From the NCBI GenBank assembly GCA_018376905.1, contig JAHAAK010000061.1:1-5172 (forward strand): DNA of 5,172 nt. The letters run 5' to 3'. Both the position numbers and the translations under genes were made by a program. Position 1 is the stretch's first letter; every line of letters starts with the position of its first letter. Source of the DNA: Collinsella sp. Lineage in GTDB: Bacteria > Actinomycetota > Coriobacteriia > Coriobacteriales > Coriobacteriaceae. The notes under the pieces are model-generated. The model was given only the letters and a program-made list of their open reading frames with translations, was not told the DNA's origin and ran no database searches. This document shows positions 1-5,074 of this stretch, piece by piece.

Positions 1-75
1 TTCGACTCGAATTCTTGACGGCCTGAACAATCGTCAATATCGGTCGGAGGGGTGGCTTTGTAAAGCCGTTTGTCT

Positions 76-94
76 CCACCCGCGTAGCGGGTGG
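76..94. repeat. Perfect 8-bp inverted repeat, GTA loop
   Basis: Arms 76-83 (ccacccgc) and 87-94 (gcgggtgg) are exact reverse complements around a three-base loop. The left arm has an alternative partner: gggtgg at 50-55 can pair with ccaccc at 76-81, so two mutually exclusive folds are possible on a plus-strand transcript. Confidence 0.75.
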
Positions 95-100
95 TTTAAA

Positions 101-121
101 GCTGGCCGCTGCGCGGCCAGC
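101..121. repeat. Perfect 9-bp inverted repeat, TGC loop
   Basis: Arms 101-109 (gctggccgc) and 113-121 (gcggccagc) are exact reverse complements. It lies six bases after the preceding hairpin, separated by tttaaa. No T tract follows on either strand, so it is not a canonical intrinsic terminator. Confidence 0.75.
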
Positions 122-140
122 GGACTAAAGTCTTGAACGA

Positions 141-169
141 AAGGGCGCTGACCTTCTGGTCGCGCCCTT
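141..169. repeat. 12-bp hairpin with a single unpaired T
   Basis: The left arm runs 141-153 and the right arm 158-169 around a ttct loop. Pairing is complete (aagggcgc with gcgccctt, gacc with ggtc) except for the extra T at 149. A lone extrahelical T in an otherwise perfect stem is the recognition feature of IS200/IS605 end hairpins in the studied cases. Whether it has that role here is inference. Confidence 0.7.
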
Positions 170-217
170 GAAGTTGAACGTCAGATTGTCCAAATGCGGC
201 CCGCGCAGCGTCGAGCA

Positions 218-244
218 GTTACGCGGTTCGTAGAACCGCGTAAC
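218..244 (-). terminator. Perfect 12-bp inverted repeat at the queA stop codon; terminator-like
   Basis: Arms gttacgcggttc (218-229) and gaaccgcgtaac (233-244) are exact reverse complements with a three-base loop. The right arm ends on the last base of the queA stop codon. Its position suggests a transcription end or an mRNA 3'-stabilising structure for the queH-queA transcript. No run of T follows on the minus strand, so it is not a standard intrinsic terminator. An attachment or recombination site is a less likely alternative. Confidence 0.45.
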
Positions 245-1461
245 TAACAAATGAGCATCGCGTCGCCAAAGCTGAAGAAGCGGTAGCGCTCCTCGATGGC
301 AGCGGCGTAGGCATCCATGATCTGGTCGCGGGTGGCAAGCGCGCTCACGAGCATCATGAGCGTGGAGCGCGGCACATGGAAGTTCGTGATCAGCGCGTCG
401 ACCACGTGATAGGTCGAGCCGGGCATGAGGTAAAGCTGCGTCGTGGCGTTCTCGCGCACCACGATGTCACCGCGGCCAAGCGTATCGGCCCCGTCCTCGC
501 AGCCTTCAAAATAGCGCGCCGTCACGGCCGGATCGGACACCGGCGCGTCCGTGTCAAACGCGCTCTCGAGCGAGCGCACCGCGGTAGTGCCGACGGCGAT
601 CACACGATGACCCTCGGCCTTGGCCTTATGCACGGCGTCGACAACCTCCTGCGACACGTGGTAGCGCTCGGTGTGCATGACGTGCTGCGTGGGGTCGTCC
701 TCCTCCACCAAGCGGAAGGTATCGATGCCCACCTCGAGCTCGACGGCGGCAAACTTGGCACCCTTGGCCTCGATAGCGGCCATGAGCTCAGGAGTAAAAT
801 GCAGGCCCGCCGTGGGAGCGGCAGCCGAGTGCTCCTCCTTCATGGCGTACACGGTCTGATATTTCTCGGGATCGCCCTCGTAATCGGTAATGTAGGGCGG
901 CAGCGGCACGTGACCGGCAGCATGGATGGCCTCGTCAAGCGTGCGCGGCTCGCCGGCGGCATTGCAACCGGCCGGCTCAAAACGCACCAGGCGGCCGCCG
1001 CGACTATCGGTGACAAAGTCGACGACCTCGGCCGTCAGCACCACGGGAGCCCCCTCGGGCGCATGAGCGCCACCGGCGCGATACTCAATCTGAGCACCGG
1101 GCTTCAGGCGCTTACCCGGCTTGACCAAGCACTCCCAAACATGGCCCAGCGGGTCAACATCCTCGCGGCGCTTGAGCAGCAACGTCTCGACCACGCCGCC
1201 CGAGCCCGTCTTGCGACCGATAAGACGGGCCGGCATCACGCGCGTCTGGTTGATGACGAGCACGTCGCCCGGCTCGATATAGTCGATGATGTCACGGAAG
1301 ATGCGGTGCTCGACGGTGCCGCCATGCCCTAACGGCGTTCCTGTCTCGGAGCCTTTGCGATCAACCACCAGCAGGCGGCAGGAGTCGCGCGGCTCGGCAG
1401 GCGCCTGGGCGATGAGCTCTTCGGGCAGGTTATAGTCAAAATCATCGGTACGCATAGACAC
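244..1461 (-). CDS. queA: QueA, S-adenosylmethionine:tRNA ribosyltransferase-isomerase
   Basis: This enzyme transfers and isomerises the ribosyl group of S-adenosylmethionine onto preQ1 at wobble position 34 of tRNA, giving epoxyqueuosine; it acts in the cytoplasm. The protein has 405 residues, longer than the roughly 340-365 usual for the family. Recognisable family blocks are the N-terminal DFDYNLPEELIAQ (7-19), NQTRVMPARLIGRK (71-84), AAPTAGLHFTPEL (214-226), VGTTAVRSLES (290-300), VVDALITNFHVPRSTLMMLVSA (353-374) and FFSFGDAMLI (395-404). Two usually strong blocks are altered: EVGIDTF (243-249) stands where HVGAGTF is common, and NATTQLYLMPGSTY (338-351) stands where GWTDIFIYPGYxF is common. 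Translation probably starts at GTG (1461), because AAGGAG lies 8 bases upstream; the ATG two codons later would be 14 bases away. The gene follows queH after 64 bases with no evident terminator, so the two are probably one transcript. Confidence 0.96.
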   Translation of the reverse strand: MSMRTDDFDYNLPEELIAQAPAEPRDSCRLLVVDRKGSETGTPLGHGGTVEHRIFRDIIDYIEPGDVLVINQTRVMPARLIGRKTGSGGVVETLLLKRREDVDPLGHVWECLVKPGKRLKPGAQIEYRAGGAHAPEGAPVVLTAEVVDFVTDSRGGRLVRFEPAGCNAAGEPRTLDEAIHAAGHVPLPPYITDYEGDPEKYQTVYAMKEEHSAAAPTAGLHFTPELMAAIEAKGAKFAAVELEVGIDTFRLVEEDDPTQHVMHTERYHVSQEVVDAVHKAKAEGHRVIAVGTTAVRSLESAFDTDAPVSDPAVTARYFEGCEDGADTLGRGDIVVRENATTQLYLMPGSTYHVVDALITNFHVPRSTLMMLVSALATRDQIMDAYAAAIEERYRFFSFGDAMLIC

Positions 1462-1469
1462 GTCGGATT

Positions 1470-1475
1470 CTCCTT
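1470..1475 (-). promoter_or_regulatory. Ribosome binding site of queA, selects a GTG start
   Basis: The minus strand reads AAGGAG here, followed by 8 bases and then GTG TCT ATG. The spacing fits the GTG far better than the ATG. Confidence 0.75.
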
Positions 1476-1525
1476 ATATAGCTAAAGTCCGCTCTACATC
1501 CTAGCAGGCTGACGTCCCAAATGAA

Positions 1526-2101
1526 CTACTTTTTGGCAGCTTTGCGCTCGTCACGGATGCGGGCGCGGTCCATGGCTGCCTCGACAGCCGAGAAGCGGCA
1601 ACCACAGTAGTTCTGCCGATACATGCCAAGCTCGCGCGAACGGCGTGTCGCCTCGGGGTAATACGGGCGAAAATCGCGAATCACCGGGGTGAGCCCATGT
1701 GCCGCCGCCAAGCGCTCAAGCACGTCATTGCAGGTATCGAACAGCTGGTACGGCGAGACGGCGAGCGTCGTGCCCACAAACTCAAACCCGCGCTCCTGGG
1801 CCACGCGGCATGCCTCGGCCAAGCGCAGGGCATAGCACGCGCGACAGCGACGAGGCCGATCGACACCCAGCGGTGCCACGCCGGTCTCCCAGCGCTCACG
1901 GTCCTCCCCTGCCTCGATGAGCTCGATGTCGCCATCGGCACACCACCGGCGCAGCTCGTCCAAGCGGCGCTGCCATTCATCGCGCGGTTGAATATTGGGG
2001 TTGGTCCAGCAAATCGTGGGCTCAAACCCCTCCTCGCGCAGCAGGCGAACCGGCTCAAGCGAGCATGGTGCACAGCACGCATGCAGCAACAACGGCTTCA
2101 T
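1526..2101 (-). CDS. queH: QueH, epoxyqueuosine reductase (DUF208 family)
   Basis: QueH reduces epoxyqueuosine in tRNA to queuosine, the last pathway step. It is cobalamin-independent and unrelated to the classical reductase QueG. The 191-residue protein begins MKPLLLHACCAPCS, with the family's adjacent cysteines at 9-10. It then has WTNPNIQPRDEW (32-43), a second cysteine pair in RCRACYALRL (C86, C89), GTTLAVSPYQ (110-119) and a C-terminal YCGCRFS (C166, C168). These cysteines are the conserved set associated with the family's iron-sulfur/iron centre and nearby redox cysteines. The C terminus is Lys/Arg-rich. Start choice: AGGAG lies 6 bases before the ATG at 2101, and the family starts at this point. 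An in-frame ATG at 2158 would put 19 non-conserved residues in front and overlap the upstream gene. The upstream stop overlaps the binding site, suggesting coupled translation; queA follows downstream. Confidence 0.95.
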   Translation of the reverse strand: MKPLLLHACCAPCSLEPVRLLREEGFEPTICWTNPNIQPRDEWQRRLDELRRWCADGDIELIEAGEDRERWETGVAPLGVDRPRRCRACYALRLAEACRVAQERGFEFVGTTLAVSPYQLFDTCNDVLERLAAAHGLTPVIRDFRPYYPEATRRSRELGMYRQNYCGCRFSAVEAAMDRARIRDERKAAKK

Positions 2102-2107
2102 CGACAT

Positions 2108-2113
2108 CTCCTC
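2108..2113 (-). promoter_or_regulatory. Ribosome binding site of queH, overlapping the upstream stop codon
   Basis: The minus strand reads TGAGGAGATGTCGATG. The TGA is the stop of the DUF3267-like gene, GAGGAG is the binding site sharing two of its bases, and the second ATG is the queH start, 6 bases further. The first ATG touches the binding site directly and is unlikely to be used. The arrangement favours re-initiation by ribosomes finishing the upstream gene. Confidence 0.7.
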
Positions 2114-2678
2114 ACCCAAAAAAGCGCACGCCAAAGGACGTATCCTCGCAGGCGACAATGCGGCGGTCGCGCAAAATGGTCCGCACGTAATACCAGTCGC
2201 CTACACAGCCCGACAAATGCAAGCCGGCAGCCAGATAGCACAGCAGCGGATAGCCCGAAAACGCAAACCCCAGGGCAAACGCTGTCGTCACAACAACCGT
2301 CGGCGCCAGGCAAACCGCCATGTACCGCCGGTGCGAATACACAACGCCTTCGGCGCAGGCATAGATCATCGCCGTCTCGCGATTCGCCCCAAAGGTCACC
2401 TTCGCGCCCGCAGGCGCCAGCAGCTTAAAAAACACACCGTGCACCAGCTCGTGCACGGCAAATGAAGCCGCCGAAACCGCAGTCAAGCCGACTATCCAGC
2501 CCACAACAGCCATCCAGCCGCCCGCGTCAGCCGCATCCAAGTCTGCAGGCCCGCCCAGCAGCATAAACACCGGCACCAGGCACACGGCAAACACCACAAG
2601 CACGGCCATCCCCCACACGAAGCAAGCGTGCAGAAAATCCTCGTCCTCAAACGCATGTATGTTGGAAATCTCATTCAT
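2112..2678 (-). CDS. Putative membrane zinc metallopeptidase, DUF3267-like
   Basis: This is a 188-residue integral membrane protein of unknown substrate. Hydrophobic segments lie at about 20-42, 54-75, 119-141 and 142-160. The end of the second carries HELVHG (H76, E77, H80), the zinc-binding HExxH motif of zincin-type proteases placed inside or next to the membrane. Further family-like elements are a central GAKVTFG (91-97), the block ACAEGVVYSHRRYM (107-120) with its following hydrophobic stretch, and GCVGDWYY (157-164), where D161 is a plausible third metal ligand. This layout matches the DUF3267 putative zincin family as I recall it; proteolytic activity is not shown. The N terminus (NEISNIHAFEDEDF) is polar and cytoplasmic-looking. 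There is no strong ribosome binding site before the ATG at 2678, so the start is less certain than the frame. It is first in a probable operon with queH and queA, but nothing in it points to queuosine. Confidence 0.85.
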   Translation of the reverse strand: MNEISNIHAFEDEDFLHACFVWGMAVLVVFAVCLVPVFMLLGGPADLDAADAGGWMAVVGWIVGLTAVSAASFAVHELVHGVFFKLLAPAGAKVTFGANRETAMIYACAEGVVYSHRRYMAVCLAPTVVVTTAFALGFAFSGYPLLCYLAAGLHLSGCVGDWYYVRTILRDRRIVACEDTSFGVRFFG

Positions 2679-2720
2679 AGCATCTTAGGATAGCGCCCCT
2701 GCCACGTACCCGTCCGCATG

Positions 2721-2729
2721 TGCGATAAT
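2721..2729 (+). promoter_or_regulatory. Possible extended -10 promoter for the tRNA ligase gene
   Basis: TGCGATAAT matches TGn followed by a five-of-six TATAAT hexamer. The -35 position is poor, which an extended -10 can tolerate. Transcription would begin near 2736, giving a leader of about 75 bases before the ligase ATG. Confidence 0.35.
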
Positions 2730-2800
2730 GTCGAACGATATGCACGAATTGACCACCGCGTCGCCAGGCCTTGCGCCCGGCCGCGCTCTCACCATATGCG

Positions 2801-2806
2801 AAGGAG
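2801..2806 (+). promoter_or_regulatory. Ribosome binding site of the tRNA ligase, fixes the start at 2811
   Basis: AAGGAG followed by four bases and ATG. The in-frame ATG at 2718 has no comparable site and would add 31 Arg/His-rich residues not expected in the family. Confidence 0.75.
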
Positions 2807-2810
2807 TCCC

Positions 2811-4961
2811 ATGGCATCCAAATACTCCATGAACGACCGTCCCAGCTGGCCTCGCCGCGCCATCGTTACCGCCGGCGAGCCCTACGGCAACAAGGGCCTT
2901 CACTTTGGCCACGTCGGCGGCGTCTTTGTCCCTGCCGACTTCTTCGCCCGCTTCCTGCGCGACCGTCTGGGCCGCGAGAACGTTATCTTCACCTCGGGCA
3001 CCGACTGCTACGGCTCGCCCATCATGGAGAGCTACCGCAAGCTCAAGGAGAACGAGGGCTACGACAAGTCCATTAACGAGTACGTCGAGTCCAATCACTC
3101 CCGCCAGGCTGCGACCCTCAACAACTACAACATCAGCTGCGATATCTACGGCGGCTCGGGCCTTGAGCCGGCTGCGCAGATTCACAACGAAGTGACCGCC
3201 GAGATTATCGAGCGCCTGCATGAGCAGGGCACCATCTCCAAGCGCTCCACGCTGCAGTTCTACGACGCCAAGGCCGGCACGTTCCTCAACGGCCGCCAAG
3301 TGATCGGCCGCTGCCCCATCCAGGGCTGCAAGTCCGAGAAGGCTTATGCCGACGAGTGCGACCTGGGTCACCAGTTTGAGCCCGAGGAGCTCATCGCACC
3401 CAAGAGCCAGCTCACCGGCGAGGTGCCCGAGCTGCGCCCGGTCGACAACCTCTACTTCGACCTGCCGGCCTACCTCGACTTTATGAAGACCTACACCGCC
3501 AAGCTCGCCCAGAACCCGCAGGTTCGTTCCGTGGTCTCCAAGACCATGGAGGAGTGGCTGCTGCCGGCCCAGCTCTATATCCAAAACAAGTTCCGCGAGG
3601 CCTTCGATGCCGTCGAGGACCAGCTGCCCGAGCACACCGTGCTGGAGCCCGAGGGAAACAAGAGCAGCTTTACCGTCACCTTCCCCAGCTGGAAGGAGCG
3701 CGACGACGCCCATGCGGTGCTCGCCAACGGCGGCGTGCGCTTCCGCAGCGGCAAAGCGCTCGTGCCTTTCCGCATCACCGGCAACATCGACTGGGGCGTT
3801 CCGGTGCCCCAGGTCGACGGCGTTTCCGACGTCACCTGCTGGTGCTGGCCAGAGAGCCTGTGGGCGCCCATCAGCTATACGCGTACCGTGCTCGCGCGCG
3901 ATGCCAAGGCCGCCGGCGTGACCGAGGGCGTCGCCGCCCAGGATGCCGCCCTCATGGGCGAGCCCGCTGCCGACTCCACACAGGTGCCCGCGCCCACCTA
4001 CCAGCACAGCTCGCTCGACTGGCGCGACTGGTGGTGCTCGGACGACGCACAGATCTACCAGTTTATCGGTCAGGACAACATCTACTTCTACTGCATCGCG
4101 CAGACCGCCATGTGGGAGGCCCTGGGCTGGGACCTCACGCAGAGCACCGTCAGCGCCTGCTACCACCTGCTCTACATGGGCAAAAAGGCCAGCTCGTCCT
4201 CGCAGACGCCTCCCCCGCCGGCAGACGACCTACTCAACCACTACACCTGCGAGCAGATGCGCGCGCACTGGCTGTCGCTCGGCCTGTCCGAAAAGCCGGT
4301 GAGCTTTAGCCCCAAGGCATACGACACGCGTGTGACCGGCAAGGACAAGGACGGCAACGAGGTGCGCGCCTGCGACGACAAGCGCGTTATCGATCCGGCC
4401 CTTAAGGAGAGCGCCCTTTTGACCGGCGTATTCAACCGTCTGGCCCGCAGCTGCTTCTACGGCGTCGCCGTCAAGGAAGGCGACGAGAGCCCCTATCGCA
4501 ACGGCTGCATCCCCGCCGGTGCCGCCTCTGCCGCCGTGGTCGAGGCTGCCGAGCAGGCAGCTCTTGCCTTTGAGCAGGCCATGTACAAGTTCGAGACGCA
4601 CCGCGCGCTTGCCGTGTGCGACGACTACCTGCGCGCCGCCAACAAGCGCTGGAGCGACGCCTCCAAGGCCGCCAACAAGCTCGAGGGCGACGAAGCAAAC
4701 GCAGCGATGACGCAGGCCCTGGTTGATGCCTTTACCGAGCTGCGCGTGGCGACCGTCCTGATGCACGGTATCGTCCCGGCCGGCTGCGAACTCATCTGCG
4801 AGTACTTCGACGTCGATCCGGTCGCCTTCTTTAGCTGGGATAACATCTTTGCCTCCACGGACGAGTTCGTAGAGAGCCTGGGCGAGAAGCCCGGCGACCA
4901 CCGCGTGAAGCCGCTGCCCCCGCGCTTCGACTTCTTCAGCAAGCACGAGAGCCAGTACTAA
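2811..4961 (+). CDS. Methionyl-tRNA synthetase-like class I tRNA ligase with atypical KMSKS motif
   Basis: The 716-residue protein has the plan of a cytoplasmic class I aminoacyl-tRNA synthetase closest to methionyl-tRNA synthetase (metG). The HIGH signature is HFGH (31-34) after EPYGNKG. SGTDCYGSPI (62-71) matches the Rossmann-fold block that usually reads SGTDEHG. A zinc knuckle uses C168, C173, C183 and probably H187, followed by PEELIAPKSQLTG (191-203). WGVPVP (328-333), WAPISY (351-356) and FIGQDNIYF (418-426) complete the catalytic core. A helical C-terminal part from about 525 resembles the anticodon-binding domain, ending near SWDNIF (675-680). The expected KMSKS is replaced by KKASSSS (458-464) followed by four prolines (467-470), so the second lysine is missing. 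Also unusual are about 50 extra residues near 270-325 and an Ala-rich linker near 361-400. I recall similar KKASSS proteins annotated as class I tRNA ligases in clostridia and Coriobacteriia. Methionine is the likely but unproven substrate. Confidence 0.9.
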   Translation: MASKYSMNDRPSWPRRAIVTAGEPYGNKGLHFGHVGGVFVPADFFARFLRDRLGRENVIFTSGTDCYGSPIMESYRKLKENEGYDKSINEYVESNHSRQAATLNNYNISCDIYGGSGLEPAAQIHNEVTAEIIERLHEQGTISKRSTLQFYDAKAGTFLNGRQVIGRCPIQGCKSEKAYADECDLGHQFEPEELIAPKSQLTGEVPELRPVDNLYFDLPAYLDFMKTYTAKLAQNPQVRSVVSKTMEEWLLPAQLYIQNKFREAFDAVEDQLPEHTVLEPEGNKSSFTVTFPSWKERDDAHAVLANGGVRFRSGKALVPFRITGNIDWGVPVPQVDGVSDVTCWCWPESLWAPISYTRTVLARDAKAAGVTEGVAAQDAALMGEPAADSTQVPAPTYQHSSLDWRDWWCSDDAQIYQFIGQDNIYFYCIAQTAMWEALGWDLTQSTVSACYHLLYMGKKASSSSQTPPPPADDLLNHYTCEQMRAHWLSLGLSEKPVSFSPKAYDTRVTGKDKDGNEVRACDDKRVIDPALKESALLTGVFNRLARSCFYGVAVKEGDESPYRNGCIPAGAASAAVVEAAEQAALAFEQAMYKFETHRALAVCDDYLRAANKRWSDASKAANKLEGDEANAAMTQALVDAFTELRVATVLMHGIVPAGCELICEYFDVDPVAFFSWDNIFASTDEFVESLGEKPGDHRVKPLPPRFDFFSKHESQY

Positions 4962-4978
4962 AGCACGCTAGTAGCAAC

Positions 4979-5031
4979 GCGCCCGGGAATGATTATTCTG
5001 GGACGGGGATTAAAAAATCATTCCCGGGCGC
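4979..5031. repeat. Perfect 16-bp inverted repeat with 21-base loop, possible terminator
   Basis: Arms gcgcccgggaatgatt (4979-4994) and aatcattcccgggcgc (5016-5031) are exact reverse complements. The loop is 4995-5015 and ends in an A run. The structure starts 17 bases after the ligase stop codon, the usual place for a terminator. The nearest T run on the plus strand (5044-5048) is 12 bases beyond the stem, so it is not a standard intrinsic terminator. It may act bidirectionally if a minus-strand gene ends at 5074. The long, exact arms and the extra partial copy nearby also fit a dispersed palindromic repeat. Confidence 0.6.
4986..4997 (+). repeat. Direct repeat copy 1, GGAATGATTATT
   Basis: This 12-base word recurs exactly at 5063-5074. 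This copy overlaps the left arm and loop start of the 16-bp inverted repeat. Confidence 0.7.
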
Positions 5032-5062
5032 CACAGTACAGTCTTTTTGTGACGGGAGTCAT

Positions 5063-5074
5063 GGAATGATTATT
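5063..5074 (+). repeat. Direct repeat copy 2, GGAATGATTATT
   Basis: Second exact copy, 77 bases after the first. It has no inverted partner. It ends on the stop codon of the putative minus-strand gene at the right edge and lies just before the GGCTCTGTT sequence at 5078. Confidence 0.7.

Larger units (their letters stand above)
46..180. other. Cluster of four consecutive hairpins; possible IS200/IS605-type element end or structured RNA
   Basis: Four short-loop stems follow one another within about 120 bases: ggcttt/aaagcc (54-67), ccacccgc/gcgggtgg (76-94), gctggccgc/gcggccagc (101-121) and a 12-bp stem with one extra T (141-169). The heptamer ttgaacg flanks the last hairpin at 133-139 and 174-180. 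Perfect subterminal hairpins, including ones with an unpaired T, are what Y1 transposases of the IS200/IS605 family recognise, and structured RNA also covers the right end of tnpB elements. That comparison is inference: no tnpA or tnpB frame is inside the window, and no element boundary can be fixed. A plain structured 3' UTR is the alternative. Confidence 0.4.
1..243. other. Gene-free, hairpin-rich stretch downstream of queA
   Basis: No reading frame here looks like a protein. The very start could hold the last codons of a plus-strand gene entering from the left: one frame ends RLEFLTA-stop at 24-26 and another FDSNS-stop at 16-18, but neither can be identified. A 6-bp inverted repeat (ttgacg 15-20, cgtcaa 32-37) comes next, then the hairpin cluster described separately and the queA-proximal inverted repeat. 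The stretch lies downstream of queA, so it can be the queA 3' untranslated region, the trailing end of a left-hand element, or both. Confidence 0.6.
2679..2810. other. Divergent intergenic region between the DUF3267-like operon and the tRNA ligase
   Basis: It should contain promoters for both directions. On the plus strand a TG-extended -10 is visible (see its own entry). On the minus strand only weak -10-like hexamers occur (TATCCT at 2692-2687, CATTAT at 2730-2725) without a matching -35, so no minus-strand promoter is called. No clear operator palindrome or riboswitch was seen. Confidence 0.6.

Noticed and set aside
2..133. Open plus-strand frame at the left edge running through the hairpins
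   Set aside because: It reads through several perfect palindromes, has no recognisable motif, and ends at an arbitrary stop. Chance openness in GC-rich sequence explains it.
376..1332. Plus-strand open frame (318 codons) opposite queA
   Set aside because: It has antisense composition rich in Arg, His and Gly, and no recognisable domain. QueA on the other strand is certain.
1475..1480. TATATA on the minus strand as a -10 box for queA
   Set aside because: It overlaps the queA ribosome binding site, so a transcript starting from it would lack that site. No good -35 is present either.
2102..2158. Upstream in-frame ATG start for queH
   Set aside because: It would add 19 residues unlike the family and overlap the upstream gene by 47 bases. 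The ATG at 2101 has a well-placed AGGAG and gives the family N terminus.
1697..2465. Overlapping plus-strand open frames opposite queH and the membrane gene
   Set aside because: They run across two real minus-strand genes and their junction, have biased Gln/Arg/Pro composition and no plausible ribosome binding site.
2718..2810. Upstream in-frame ATG start for the tRNA ligase
   Set aside because: The extra 31 residues are Arg/His-rich and unconserved-looking, the ATG overlaps the likely -10 region, and AAGGAG at 2801 points to 2811.
2685..4166. Long minus-strand open frame (493 codons) opposite the tRNA ligase
   Set aside because: Its translation is a repetitive Val/Gly/Ala/Leu/His-rich string with no motifs, typical of the antisense of a GC-rich gene. 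The plus-strand frame has clear synthetase motifs.
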